Assembly (NCBI GenBank): GCA_036245525.1
Contig: BTPG01000006.1
Span: 70,424,058-70,488,057 of the forward strand
DNA from: Semisulcospira habei
Lineage: Eukaryota > Mollusca > Gastropoda > Semisulcospiridae
Direction of reading: 5' to 3'
Length of the DNA: 64,000 bases
In this document: positions 10,632 to 22,436 of the stretch, one piece after another
Numbering within the stretch: position 1 is the stretch's first letter
Layout: each line of letters starts with the position of its first letter
Translations under genes and position numbers: made by a program
Notes under the pieces: model-generated
The model's input: the letters and a program-made list of their open reading frames with translations, nothing else
What the model was told of the DNA's origin: nothing
The model's database searches: none

Positions 10632-11234
10632 TTGTTTGGAGACTGGCTCGCAGCATGCTGATTCAACCCGCTGAGCTGCCCGAGCTGCATTGGGGTTCGG
10701 CGCGGATACTGGACTGCGACACTCCAGATCTTCGGGACATGACCAGCGTGGTTTACCTCCTCCTAGCCCCAGGGTCGTTCAGTGCCCTGGGCCTGGCGAG
10801 ACTGTGAAAGGGGGGTTACGCTCTGCAGGCGCTGTCGGGTCTAGCCCCCAGGTAGACGGGAGTCCTACACAGACTGGACTTGATTTCTCTAGACCTTTGA
10901 GTTATGACCAAGGTGATTTACCGGCTCCTAGCCCCAGGGTCGTGCGGTGCCCTGGGCCTGGTGAGACTGAAAGGGATGTTACGCTCGGCAGACGCTGTCA
11001 AGTCTAACCCCCAGGCTGAGAGGGATCCTACTCGGACACACGGGAACTGGCACTGTTCGTGCTCAAGGGACAGGAATTCACGCTCCGGAATAGCTCCCAC
11101 GGCAGTTCACCCTTCTCTGAATTCCTCTGTTTAGTTGGTCTCTGTGCCAGCCGTGACCCACTTCACTGATAAGTGCGTGCGGGTCATAGCAGGCTCCAGC
11201 CTAGCTGCTGGAGGGAAGCGTTGTGCTCTTTGTT

Positions 11235-12710
11235 CCCTGTTGAAGTCTGTCAGGCATGTGATAAGTTTAGTCTGTTTATAACTTATTATTACTGTGGCTA
11301 AAAAGTTTCAATCATAAATATCATTATGTAATACTATGCTTGAAATTGTCCTTTTCAAGCTCATATAAGTTTGGTTTGAAGAACCTCTTTGAATTCTGTG
11401 CTTATTACTTGATTACAACGTGTGTAGTTCAAGGAACTTTCCTTCCGCTGTAGACAGCAGTGCTTGTGTGTAAAAAAATTGTTTTCTGTGCCGGATGTAT
11501 CACTCCAATGTGTACCCTTATCTGATGCATATATGTAAAGTATCGCTTGTTAAAGCCATGGAGAATGAACATTCCTTTCCAAGACATTTGGAAGTCGTGA
11601 ATTCTTTGTGTAAACTTTGTGGTAGAAGGTCTAGGCGAGCAGTCAAAGACAAAAACAAATCCGTGTTTTTGTGCACTAAATACACCAGTGATATATTTTC
11701 GTGTTACAACATTGATGTGCTCAACCACCAGGAAGGGAAGCATTCTAAAACAATTTGTTGCATGTGTCATGCAAAGCTTGTCAAATTAAGAAAACAAGTG
11801 GACTGTCATGCTCATGCAACCATGAATATCTTGAAAAGGAAGGCATGGGCACAGAGAGATCCTCAACAGAAGCTTAGAATCCTTCTGACAGAGCATTTGG
11901 CTTTGGTTTCTCCACATTTTCATCAGGTATTCACAGACTGTCACTCGTCCAAAATATGAAACTGATCGGGCTATCAAGTTTAGACACAGCATCATAGTGA
12001 CCCTGTAGACACTCATTTTAACTCTTTCCGCACACGGCGCACAACCTTCAAGCTCACTCAGTCAAATTTTGTAGCCCTCTAATTAGGGCACAAAGGCAAA
12101 TAAGTTCGCCTAGTACCACACAGCCCCTTTTAAGCTATTTTAATATGACACTAAGCCAGAACTGAATCTCTTAACAGCAAACAGTAAACCTCTGCTTTGT
12201 GCATTGTTTTTAAACTGTGCTAAAAATTGTGATATTGTTAAAAACATTGACTGTATCGGTGAAATTTGCATACTGCATGTCGGCGTGCTCTGAATGGATT
12301 ACCGTTTTCACTTGGCCCACCAACCGGCTTTAGCAGGACTCAGGTATGTGGTTTATGAAGATTTTAGCATGGGATATATGCCAGTTAAGACATCTGTTGA
12401 CAGCACTGACTGTCTGAACTTTCCAAAAACTTCAGTTTTTGAACTGTGATGCGATGAAAAGTATGATAAACTTACGAAAGGCTGCATCTAATCTGTCTCC
12501 TAGTGATACTTTGAGCCAGTGCATGACAAACATCCACGCAGATTACCCCAGCATGTTTGGTGTCCAAAGATAGTACAATTTCTCCTCTACAAGACGATGT
12601 ATGTTCAAATAATCACTCACAACTGCAGGTGTATTAATTCCGGTTTACAGACAACATCTGTAATTTACAGCTTATTCGCCGATGTATGCAGCAGAGGCTA
12701 AGAGCTAATC
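11235..12710. other. AT-rich insert inside element A
   Basis: Between GC-rich stretches of element A lies ~1.5 kb of AT-rich sequence without DIRS similarity. Removing it brings A to about the 5.9-kb size of element B. It carries the ORF at 11495-11959. The rest (11960-12710) has no recognisable gene. TTAACTCTTTCCGCACACGG near 12018 resembles the left end of a TTAA-type element. Exact borders could not be fixed. Confidence 0.5.
11495..11959 (+). CDS. Hypothetical ORF with RAG1-N-terminal-like zinc motif
   Basis: 154 residues. Central part: LCKLCGRRSRR, then about 20 residues, then DIFSCYNIDVLNHQEGKHSK, ICCMCHAKLVKLRK. The order CxLCG ... IF..Y.IDV ... H ... C..C is the pattern of the RAG1 importin-binding / N-terminal zinc segment, also found in RAG1-like proteins and ProtoRAG-type transposons of invertebrates. 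That is a recollection of the family pattern, not a search result. No RAG1 catalytic core or zinc-binding dimerisation domain follows; the frame ends at a TGA 60 residues later. It may be an orphan exon, a transposon fossil or a chance resemblance. The first Met may not be the real start; MENEHSFP at about 11561 is another. Confidence 0.35.
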   Translation: MYHSNVYPYLMHICKVSLVKAMENEHSFPRHLEVVNSLCKLCGRRSRRAVKDKNKSVFLCTKYTSDIFSCYNIDVLNHQEGKHSKTICCMCHAKLVKLRKQVDCHAHATMNILKRKAWAQRDPQQKLRILLTEHLALVSPHFHQVFTDCHSSKI

Positions 12711-13512
12711 GGGGTCAAGCACAGTAGTACTGTAAACAAAGACGGCTGCTGCGCTATTCGCATCCCCAGCGGAAGTGAGACCGCATAGCTGGTGCCTTAT
12801 CAGTGATGGTATTTAGCATGCTGATAGTAAGGGGAAGGAGGCTGCCTCACTATCTCAGTGCTGTCGCGAGTCCGATCTGTAAGTGTGCTGGCGCGTGCTG
12901 GCGGGCATAGAGCTGAAAACTAAAGAGCATAGGCTAAACTGCTGTGCTCCCCGTGCCAGAGATGACTGCCGTCGCTCTTCGCCGTCGGATGGAAGGAGAG
13001 GAACAAGCAGGCCGGCCTCGGTTCACCCTCCCCTGACGCATCGCATGAAGCGTGGATCTTCTCCGCTCTCATGGTGACACTCATCGCGCCGCGGGACTGA
13101 CCGTTCGTCTTCTCCGTCTCGACACTAGGACTGGCACTTCTCCTCTTCCAGGCCTTCATGTTCCCCCCGACGCTGCCGATCGCCAGATGGTCACCGATCC
13201 TCGCGTCACAGTGCTGTTTTGTCATGCAGGTCGTCGCGGGACTCGGTGCTCTCTTCGCGGCTTCGCTCAGAGGTTAGCAGGCCTGTCCCCAGCGTGACAG
13301 TGACACGACGCGATGCTTCTGGCGAGACCACCGACGTAGGACGGAGCTCATCGCTCGCCTCGCCTGTGTGCACGGCAGATGTTGATACACTCATCCTGGC
13401 GCCGGAGGACTCAGTTTTGGTGCTTTTCGGGGATGACGAGTCAGCGGCCTCCATGGAGGACTCGACGTCGCAGCCGCCTTCCTCGGGCCATAGTTACGAG
13501 ACTCTTTGAGCC

Positions 13513-14166
13513 TTGGATGAAGCGGCACTTCTCTTTACTGCGTGTCTTCCTCCCCCGCTTAAGAGGAAAACTTCAGCCTTCGTCGATGCTGCGCGGCAGA
13601 ACAAGCGTTTCAAGTCGCTTTCACAACCGCCGGGTTTCCGGGACATGCGCGACGCCTTTTCCGCGCATCTGCTGCAGGGCACCTTAGGCGACAGTGGTTT
13701 CTTCACTGATTCCAAGTGGCTGGAGGCCTTGGACATCGCTTTCAATCAGAAGTGGTACACTGGTCACTCGCAAGCCTTCGCCTGTCCGCTCCCAGTGGTG
13801 GATCCTCCAGCGCTCACTCTTATGGGTTCCTCCCGTCTCCGACACCTCCCAGCCGGCCTGGACAGGACTGCTACCTTAGAGCACAATGCCCTCGCGTCGG
13901 TGGGTTTTCTGGACCTGGTCACGCAAACGATGGTGCGATGTGTGGAAGAGGCTTGGAACCATTCGCTGACTCCGCTCTTAGGGGACCTCTTGGCTCTGAC
14001 ACTTTCCGCCAACCGCGCAGCGTACCATACCGCGGTTAACTCCATGGCCGCCGCTTCCAATTGTGATCTGATGCGTAGGGATGCTGTACTGCGTGACTGC
14101 AACCTTCCGTCTCACGTGAAGTTACAGCTACGACAAGCTCCGCTCGGCGGTTCTCTCTTTTTTTGA
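13513..14166 (+). pseudogene. Element A ORF1 (gag-like) C-terminal region
   Basis: 217 residues open. It resembles the long helical part of DIRS ORF1 proteins: AALLFTACLPPPLKRKTS, then LEHNALASVGFLDLVTQTMV, LTLSANRAAYHTAVNSMAAA and the terminal LPSHVKLQLRQAPLGGSLFF. The LQLRQAP-G-LFF end is typical just before the reverse transcriptase region. It is separated from the cysteine-rich N-terminal part by frameshifts and the AT-rich insert. Confidence 0.5.
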
Positions 14167-14579
14167 CCTACGTGGCAGGCAGTAAAGGAAGAGAACAAAG
14201 ACGTTTGGCCTAGCCTTACCGCTTCTGCCCACTTTCAGGCGGCCCGCAAGGCTGTGGGTCGCGCCCTGCAGTCCGGCAGACCCTACTCTCGCCCGCTTAC
14301 CGTTCAAGGACGACTGCCCCCCCCCCCCCCCCCCCCCCCCCTGCGGCCTTTGGCCGCCCCCGCAACCTCCCCGCCGCCGCCACCACCGTTGCCCCGGGCG
14401 AGGCAGGGCCCGCTGAATGTCCTCTCCCGCCCCCGCCAACCGTCTCTGGGTCTCCTGTCGGCGGGAGGCTTGCTCTACGCAGAGACGAGTGGCGGTTGCT
14501 GTTGCCGGAAGACCTGTGGATCCTCTCCACCGTTTTCGAGGCACTGCAGATCTCCTTTCGGTCCCCGCCCCCCCCCTGC

Positions 14580-15200
14580 GCCACTCCCCACTTTGTACCC
14601 AGGTGCCTTCGGACCTGCTCAGAGCGGCCGCCCAGCACAACAAGGTCGCCACCTTGCTTCTCAAGGCCGCCACGGAGGTGGTGGAGCGACACGACACCCC
14701 AGCCTTTTACAGCCGCCTCTTCGTGGTGCCCAAGCCCAGCGGCAAGTGGCGACCCGTCATCGACCTCTCTGCCTTGAACAAGTTCATCGCCGCTCCGCCC
14801 TTCCACATGGAGACTGCCCGGGCCCTTCGGGCCACTGTGCAGCCGATGGACTTTGCTTTGCGCGTTTCCCTTCGACCTCAATCTCAGTCCCTGGGTGTTT
14901 ACCCGCATCATGGACATGGTCGTCGCCAAGGCCAGATGGACGTCTTCAAGCCCCTCGTCGAACTACCTGGACAATCTCCTCTTGAGGAACCAGTCGGAGA
15001 CAGCCTTGGAGAAGGACCGAGATGCGCTTCTAGCCCTGCTTGACAGACTCGGGTTCCTGGTGAACGTGGGCAAGTCCGACCTCGCGCCGTCTCGCCGATT
15101 CATTCACCTCGGGATGGAGTTTCGCACCGATCTCAACGAAGTGAGGCTTCCAGAGCAACGTATTAAGATGTTGGCAAACCTAGCGCAGCAGGTATCTTAA
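14580..15200 (+). pseudogene. Element A reverse transcriptase, broken
   Basis: The first frame reads FYSRLFVVPKPSGKWRPVID and LSALNKFI (fingers and motif 1 of DIRS RT). It then jumps frame to FPFDLNLSPWVFTRIM, SSNYLDNLLLR and FLVNVGKSDLAPSRRFIHLG. The stretch that should hold motif A (DL-DAYFHIPI type) is missing between the two frames. The YxDD box reads YLDN, losing the second catalytic aspartate. It cannot encode an active enzyme. Confidence 0.8.
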
Positions 15201-15389
15201 GAGGAGGCGATCCCCACCAGGTTGTGGCTTCAACTGCTGAGTCTGATGAGTGCAGCAGTGGACCTGCTTCCCCTCGGGCGTCTCTACTGCCGCCCGCTTC
15301 TGCTGCATCTGCTTCTTCACTGGCGGCCCTCGACAGGCGATCTCGAGTCTCCAGTGCCGGTGTTACCGATGATACATCCTCATCTGCTT

Positions 15390-16176
15390 CGTTGGGCGGA
15401 TCCAGACTGGCTTGCGACGGGAGTCCCCCTCTACTCGCCTCCTCCCCGGCTGTCCCTGTGCGTCGATGCAAGTCTCCGGCTGCGGTGCGCACCTGCTGCC
15501 GACGTTCTCCACAGCTTCGGGCGTCTGGCCCCCAGACCTGGTGGCCCAGCACATCAACTGGTTGGAGCTGAAAGCAGTTTGGCAAGCACTCATCGCGTGG
15601 GAACCTCATCTGCAACGCCAGGAGCTTCTCGTTCTCTCGGACAACTCCACAGTCGTCTCGTACATCCAGAAGCAGGGTGGGATGCGATCTTCCTCCCTCT
15701 GCATCCTCCTCTACCAGGTGCTCCAGTGGTGCGAAGATCGAGGCATCTCTCTCCGAGCACGACACATCCCGGGCCATCTGAATGTCCTAGCCGACTCCCT
15801 CTCACGCCGCGGACAGCTTCTCCACACCGAGTGGTCGCTGCGGCCAGACATCTTTCAGATGATCTGCACAGAATGGGAGACCCCCATGATTGACCTTTTC
15901 GCGACGAGATGGAATCAACAGCTCCCCCTCTTTGTCTCCCCCATTCCGGACCCGCTAGCCTGGGCAGTCGACGCTCTCTCCATTCCCTGGGATGGCCTCA
16001 TTGCCCACGCTTACCCACCTGCGGTGCTCGTCCCCAAGGTCCTGCTCAAGCTCCGAGGTTGCAACACGATCCTGTTCCTTGTCGCTCCATTCTGCTGGAC
16101 CAAGTTGTGGACTAGAGGCTTCTCGAGTGCAGCAGTGGAATCTATTGCTACAGCCCGACGACCCTCGACCAGATGA
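15390..16176 (+). pseudogene. Element A RNase H and following domain
   Basis: LCVDAS in one frame continues as GCGAHLLPTFSTASGVW in another (one frameshift near 15470). INWLELKAVWQAL, LLVLSDNSTVVSYIQKQGG and LNVLADSLSRR then supply the D-E-D-D set of RNase H. It continues into IDLFATRWNQQLPLF, DPLAWAVDALSIPWDG and ILFLVAPFCWTKLW, the conserved tail seen after RNase H in DIRS polyproteins. The frame is otherwise open for 254 residues (15412-16176). Confidence 0.8.
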
Positions 16177-16436
16177 GTTTATGAGAGAAAGTGGCGTGTA
16201 CTATGCGACTGGTCTGACGGCATGCGCCTCTCCCCCACGGATCTGACGGTTCCTCAACTGGCAGATTTCTTCCCCTAGCTCTTCAACGACCAGCTTTTGG
16301 CGCTGATCACCATCAGGGGCCACCTGGCTATCATCGCTGACACTTACCGCCACTCTGTCCGGCTGGATCCTGGTGCCTGAAAAGACCTCACCGACCTGAT
16401 GGCCCACTTCGGTCTACAACGCCCTGCCCTTCGCTC

Positions 16437-17141
16437 GTGATTCCAAGGTGGGACCTTCCTGGTGTGTTGACGTGGCTCAACACAGACCGCTTTGAACCAC
16501 TCCGTTTGGCGCGGTTGGCCGATGTGGCACGCAAGACCTGCTTCCTCCTTGCCCTTGCCTCTGCTTCCAGAGTCAGCGATCTGCACGCCCTTTTAGCACG
16601 CCCCTCCTGCTTACAATTCCGAACGGATGGCTCGGTGCACCTTCTGACCGACCCGGCTTTCCTAGCCAAGACCCAGTCTCCCTTGGCCGCCCCACAGGTG
16701 ATCTCCATTCGCCCCTTGGGGGATGGTAACTCGGCCCGAGAGACCAGATAGCAGGACCTGGTACGGGCCTTATGTGTGTACCTGCGGCAGACCAAGCCAC
16801 TTCGCAGGGGACGCACATGCCTTTTCCTCCCTCTGTTCCCAGGTAGAACTGACATCTCGGCCCAGACGATATCCTCCTGGCTCCGATGGGGGATACACTC
16901 CGCCCTTGATGCAGCCAAACGTATGAACATCAGGGCAAACGAGGACAGAGCCATGGCCGCAAGCCTTGCATTCGATCGCAACTTTGCCATCAAAGACATT
17001 GTTGTGGGTGTGGGCTGGCGAGCTGAGTCTACCTTCGCCCGATTCTACCTGAGGGACCTCTCCAACCAGCGCGAGAACCTGTCGCTGATGGGGGATATTG
17101 CAGCGGCGCAACACTCCCTCCCGGCTCCTCGGGGGCCTTAG
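16437..17141 (+). pseudogene. Element A tyrosine recombinase with one in-frame TAG
   Basis: A single frame apart from TAG at 16749-16751. CFLLALASASRVSDLHALL carries the first catalytic Arg. CLFLPLFPGRTDISAQTISS follows. IRANEDRAMAAS is the H-x-x-R box, with Asn where His is expected. VGWRAESTFARFYLRD supplies the Trp and the nucleophilic Tyr. The protein would integrate the circular DIRS intermediate. The stop and the His-to-Asn change suggest it is inactive. Confidence 0.75.
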
Positions 17142-18655
17142 GTAAACTTAGCTAAAATTGTCGGGAGGTTGCTCCAGGGAGGGCGGGTCTCGTTGACAGT
17201 AATAAGGGGTTATTGTGGTTTTGCGGCACCCACCCCCTATTTGCAAATCTCCCTAAAAGTAATGTCATTGGTAATGTATTTATTTCATCAAAAACATTAC
17301 CGATGACATGACCTTATGGGAGTGTCTACTACTTACTCAATTCTAGCCTAAGTACTCGTTGTGTTAACACACAACCCGGGAGGCACTCGGGGAACCCCGA
17401 GGGGGCCAAGAGTTGTCTCCCGATACTCCCCATCCGGAACAGAGTACCCATAATTCCCCAGTCAGTCTACTTAGGCTTACGCTGTTCAGACGTGTTGCTC
17501 TAGCCTACGGATTTTGGGGATTTCGACCGGTTCACCGGTCTTCGACGGACTTAGTTCTTCTCTTGACTTGTTCTTCGTCGGGCCCCCCTGTACCGGGTGG
17601 CTCTGGTATCCCTTCTTCGTTGGCAGCTGCCCGCTTGGCTCCCTGAAGTGCCTGGGCTACGCTGTGAACTTCGCTGGGACTTCGCCGCGCGTGCCTTGGT
17701 TTGGATTCTCCCCCCCCTTCCCCGGTCCCGCTCCGGGAAAAGGTAAGGTGACTGGGTTGGCCCTCGGCTGGTTCCCGGGCTGGGCACTGGTTGAGAAGGC
17801 GCGAACGCGGTCTTCATTTGCGTTGTTGCTTGCGCCAAGATTCTTGACTTTTGCTTGGCGGGTCTCGCGCCCGTTCCCCCTCTCCTTCCGTGTTGGTGTG
17901 GTATTGTTATTGACAGGGTCAAGTCTCCCTTTTTTCGCTGTGGTTAGCAGCGTGGTTGTTGAAAGTTCCGCGCTTTAACGGAAGGCATTTACGCGTGAGG
18001 GAAGAAATGAGACGTTGTAGTCTGGAACGGTCATTCTTAAACGGCGCAGATCCGCAGGTGGTCAGCTTCGTTTTCCAAGATGGCGTCTAACGATGCAGAG
18101 CTCCGTGTTCCTCACGGTTAAAACCTTTACTGGAAGGGGAATGGTGTGCAAGATCGGTGAAGCTAAGTCTAACCTTATTTCTGGCGCTTACCTACTCACT
18201 TTTTCCTCACCTATGCTCTTGTCCCTGGTTGGGTTCGGGGAATGTGGTATGCTCCAGCCATCCCTTGACGCATTACGTTGGTGAATGTGGCGAGAACCGA
18301 CGCTTACTTCGGTACTGAGTCGGTCCCGTCATGCCTGTTTTGTTATGCATACTGCAGACCTGTTTACCACATACGGGGGCGTATTAGATACATGGGAGAT
18401 GCAGAGTATTCGTCAGTTGAGGGGACACTGACGGCACCTAGATGACTTATTGTTGCTGTCATGGGGGAAGGTCATAAGCTGCAATAACTTCTCTTGCCAC
18501 CACAGGTGCTACTCACATACCCTCACTTGCTCATTCCACATATTACAATGACAGGCTGCAGATGGACGGTGATTGGTACGGGTGAGCCCGTCGCCAACGC
18601 ATCTCATGGCAGGCGCCAGTGACCGTCTCCCGGCCCGAACCTCCCTGGGAAAAGG

Positions 18656-18656
<1 letters not shown>

Positions 18657-18695
<39 letters not shown>
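18657..18695. repeat. Poly-A run inside element B
   Basis: About 39 consecutive A after GGGAAAAGG. It could be the tail of a retroposed fragment or a slippage tract; no target duplication was seen. The poly-Lys and poly-Phe frames over it are artefacts. Confidence 0.85.
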
Positions 18696-18697
<2 letters not shown>

Positions 18698-19454
18698 ACA
18701 GGGCTCAGACAGCCCTATGTCTCCTGGACGCACTGGTTTCTGCTCTTTGGTTATATTCCTACTTGGGCATGTGACTACCAGTTAACATGAACAACATGCA
18801 TAAGAATACAAGTTAACATGGCCGACAGTAACGTTTTACTGTTGAAAGGTAATTGCCAGCTGGCAACTTAAGACAATGATCAAAGCTGCACCTGGAGGCC
18901 GTCGCTATAGTACAGCTCCGGTGTGTCGCGGGGGCTCCGCTCCGACAAAGGTTCTGGGCCTGCCGCTTGCTTCAGGCTTATACTTGTCATGACATGCTTG
19001 AGTTTGTTGTGCAGGATGTGTTGTAGGCTCAACTTAGCCTGGCGGTCCTCCCAGACCAAGGGTGGCTTCCACACCTGTAGGGGCCGGGAGGTGCCCGGCG
19101 TAGGACGTATACGCTGGGAAGACAGGTACACACCTTGGTGGTTGGGGGAGTTGCCTTGGCAGGATGGACAGACAGTGCCGTTAGCCGCGACTCCTCTTCT
19201 TCGCAGAAGGTAGGTCACACAGGTGGGGTGCTTACCTGGGGTTAACCGGGACCCTACTGGCTGCACTCTCTACCTTGCGGGGATGTATTGCAGGTCCGCG
19301 CGCTTGCTGACAGGTGGTTCCTCGCTGGTTGTACCGTTGTCTTGCGGAAGTTCACCTTACCAGGACAGGGTCCCTCAGGCCCACGCCCGCGTGCCTTCGG
19401 ATTTTGGTATGTTGCAGGGGCCTTAGATGACCTGCACACAGCGCGGACGTTACA

Positions 19455-19600
19455 GTGACCGTCGGACTCATACAAGGTCTGTCTACCATGTGCCTCCGAA
19501 CCTTGGTGTGACGCCTGCGCCACATGACCTGGACGGCGCTGGGCTCACCTTGGAGCTTCTATCGGCGAGAGCGCCCGACGCCTGTGACTGGTTACAGACC
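19455..19600 (+). pseudogene. Element B gag-like cysteine block
   Basis: VCLPCASEPWCDACA in one frame, then PWSFYRRERPTPVTGY in another, align with CLPCSGCASTKPCETCAPW and LWSFYRRERPAPA of element A. One frameshift lies between the two parts. This fixes the plus orientation of B's gag. Confidence 0.6.
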
Positions 19601-19903
19601 TGCTGAGATACCGGCGGATATTCCCGGTACTCCGACTGCTCGAGTTTCGACGAGTGGACTGTGAGATCACCATGCCGGACGCGTCAGTATAGTGTGCAGG
19701 AGGAAGTGCGCTTGGAAAAAGCCTTCTGACAGACAACCGGCCTCCCTACAGAGCACACTGGTACCAACTTGGGGTTTCCGGCGCGAACGCCTGACACCGG
19801 TGACTGTTCCAGTCCTGAGGAAGTACCAGCTGTTCCGGTTCTCCAGCCTCTCAAGTTCCGACGGCCCTAGCATCGGGGGATCGACACGTCGGACACGGCT
19901 TGG

Positions 19904-20187
19904 TAGTGTGCGGAGTCGGGAGCTCGAGGCGTTGATTCCCAGGAGGGAACACGCTTGGACCAAGCCTTATGCCAGGCAGAGAACCCTTCTCGCTACAGAG
20001 TTCGGTTCGGAGAGACGTGCTTCGTGCCGTCCATGGTCAACCGATCCCCACTCGTCTCCTAGGAAGGCCTTGGATCCTCCTCGGCCGCTGCGAACCCGCC
20101 TCGCCATAGAGTCCGGCTCGCGGAGACAATCTCACACGCACACCACGTCTCGACTTGTTCGGGATCTGCTCTTCGATCGAACTCGGG
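19904..20187. repeat. Internal direct repeat of element B, copy 1
   Basis: TAGTGTGCGGAGTCGGGAG starts a ~284-bp block that recurs at 22437 with only scattered differences. Weaker relatives of its AGGAGGGAACACGCTTGGAC part lie near 19694 and 20350, so part of the region is a degenerate repeat array encoding RExAWTKP / QEGTRLD-type units depending on frame. Confidence 0.85.
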
Positions 20188-20459
20188 CCGGCTGCTAGTG
20201 GTTGCAGGGTACTGTTGGTGGCCAGCCAGCAGGGCGGAGGTGCCTGTCTCCGTTCCTTACCGCCCGAGTCCTTGACGATCTTGTGGAGGGATGGCTACGC
20301 GGACCGCTTCAGTTACTGCGCGGAGAGGGGTTCTCGACGCGGGCGTTACAGGAGGGTACGCGCCTGGACATAGCCTGCGGTCAGGCGGAGACCCACCTCG
20401 ATACAGTGCCCGGTTCGCAGAGTCACGCTGTCCCGCCAGTTCCCGACGGTAGAAACGAG

Positions 20460-20791
20460 CGACGGTAGATTCTGCTCACCAGCCCACAGCGGCCACGATG
20501 TCCTTGACAGCGCAGTTCCGGTCGTATACGATGCTCGTGGCCATGGCGCGTACTTCATCTGCGCGGATCTTCAGTCTCTGCGCTACCCGTCGGGAGAGAT
20601 CCATGTATGCAGTTCGTATTACCCAGCGCAGCCAAGGAGGAGATCGTCTGGGCTGGGATATCAGTCTTGCCCTGTCGTATGGGCAGGAAGAGGCGGCACG
20701 ACTGGGAATCCACTTCCCTCAGGATCGGATCTCCGCTCTTGCTCTCCTGCGCGCAAGGAGGGACCACTCTGCACCTTGGATGCCCGTCCAT
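20460..20791 (-). pseudogene. Tyrosine recombinase remnant, antisense in element B
   Basis: The minus frame reads CRLFLPIRQGKTDIPAQTIS, matching CLFLPLFPGRTDISAQTISS of element A, with downstream similarity continuing in shifted frames. The plus-strand frame over it resembles the antisense frame of A's recombinase, which confirms inversion relative to B's gag block. Confidence 0.6.
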
Positions 20792-22099
20792 CTACGAATT
20801 CCCTCGTTGGAGTCAACCTTCCGGCACTCTAGGTCTACACTCCGCTTCTCTCCACTGCGGGCGTGCTTAGGAGTTGCCGTTCTTCACGTCGCTCCAGGGA
20901 TTCTCTCCTGCCTCGCTCGTCGATCCCTTTCGCGCCCGGCTGCCGTTCGTCCCTTTCCTCTCCCCCGCACTCAGCCCTTCCCCTTCTTCGTGCTCCGGCC
21001 TGGCTGCAGTCGCTCCTCTTCTGGACATCCGACCCCCTCCGGTGGTTCTCGGGGAGGATGCTGTCGTTCCTTCGCCTTGCTCGGACTTGTTTACCTCCTC
21101 CTGCGGTTACAGTACTTGGTTCGACCCAGTTGTGCACTAATACTCCTTGGAGGTCTAACGACTCACTAGCTGGTGGCCTTACGCGTGAGTTCCATTGACT
21201 TAGTGGAAGTACTCTGACTTCGCACGGGTGGTAAACGGGTCTGCGAGTGCGTCGGCTTCTGTCTCCCCTGGTGCCCTCTCGGATGCAGCTCGGAGCTGGC
21301 AGCGGCTTCCGGACTTCGTGCCAGGTGCTTCGACTACCCTGCGCTTCTTCTCTCGGTTCACGGATCTTCTTCACCCCCATGGAGTTGCCGGCTGTTGGCT
21401 TCCCTCGGTCGGAATGGTGCTCGGGAGGTCACAGGAGTTGCCTCCCCTTCCAGCGGTGGATCCGCTCTTGCCTCTCCTTGGGACTAGACGACCCCTCTCG
21501 TACGTACCTCCCTTCGTGTCGTGAGTTGGTAGAGCTCCTTACCCTATCCTTCGTTCTCCAGGTCGACGACTCCTGGCGCCGAGCGGGGCGGTGTGATGCT
21601 GACGGAACCTCTGTGCTGACGACTCGACCAAGGCAGTTTCTTGGGGGGTTCCTGGACTTCGCTACGGGGAGCAGAACGGTGGAGGCTTCTAGAACCTTCG
21701 CTTCGCTTACGCTGTAGGACCATGGCACAGCTCCGTCTCCCTGGTGTCTAACCAACTCGACTTCCCCTTGGGCACCCAGGAGGGCACCGGGCTTCGAACA
21801 CGTGGTACTGCTGCGGCTGTGCTGGCGGTTGGACGGCCCAGCCACTACTCGGAAGTCGGATCTCCTCTCCTTTGGTCGTCTCTAAGCCCGGCTGCTTCTG
21901 CTACGCCTCCTACTACCGTGGTTCTTCTCCAACTCCAGCCTGGCCTTCGGACCTCGCGGTCAAGAGCGCGAACGGCTTGGAGCTGACGCAGACTAGTAGG
22001 TCACCTTCTCGTGGGACGGCTGCGCCAACCTGTTTCCCCGATGGATCCAGTTGCTACACGCAGTTTGCACCAGGATGCCTTCGGAGGACCGGCGCACTG

Positions 22100-22260
22100 G
22101 CGAGATGGCTTCGCGGACCTGTTCGACACTAGGTGGGTTCACTGGCGTGCCCCGTGCTTGAGGATTCGCCCTGCCTTTGTGGATTCGCCCGCCTGGACGA
22201 GACATCGACGCTCTGGCCTAGCCTGGGACGGTTGCTCCGCTCTTCCTGTTCGTCACCCCG
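22100..22260 (+). pseudogene. Element B RNase H tail remnant
   Basis: ADLFDTRW followed some 30 residues later by AWDGCSALPV, against IDLFATRWNQQLP ... PWDGLIAHAY in element A. Weak and frame-shifted; read by eye only. Confidence 0.35.
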
Positions 22261-22436
22261 TTACTGGGTTCCGGTCCTGTACCTCTTACACCTCTCCTCG
22301 CCGCGGACCCCCGCTACTGCTTCCCGCTTCTGCAAGGTGCTCCTGCAGCCGCGACGCTCGCTGTTTCGCTTTGATGGGGCCCCTCCTCCTTCGCCTTCGT
22401 CGGTGGCGGCAGGCCTCAACGTTGGACACAGCAAGG

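Larger units (their letters stand above)
9835..17277 (+). mobile_element. DIRS-like tyrosine-recombinase retroelement A
   Basis: About 7.4 kb, or about 6 kb without the AT-rich insert. Left end CATTACCGATGACATTAC (9836) and right end GTAATGTCATTGGTAATG (to 17276) are inverted. Plus-strand order is gag-like cysteine motif, gag C-terminal region, reverse transcriptase, RNase H, tyrosine recombinase, which is the DIRS arrangement; inverted termini fit DIRS better than Ngaro split direct repeats. The element is dead: frameshifts, a deleted RT motif A, YLDN instead of YLDD and a TAG in the recombinase. GC content is far higher than in the surrounding intron. Confidence 0.8.

Noticed and set aside
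14128..15043. Several long frames on both strands around the RT region of element A
   Set aside because: GC-rich shadow frames; only the frames with RT motifs are supported.
18509..18785. Frames with poly-Lys or poly-Phe
   Set aside because: Translation of a 39-A run inside a dead retroelement.
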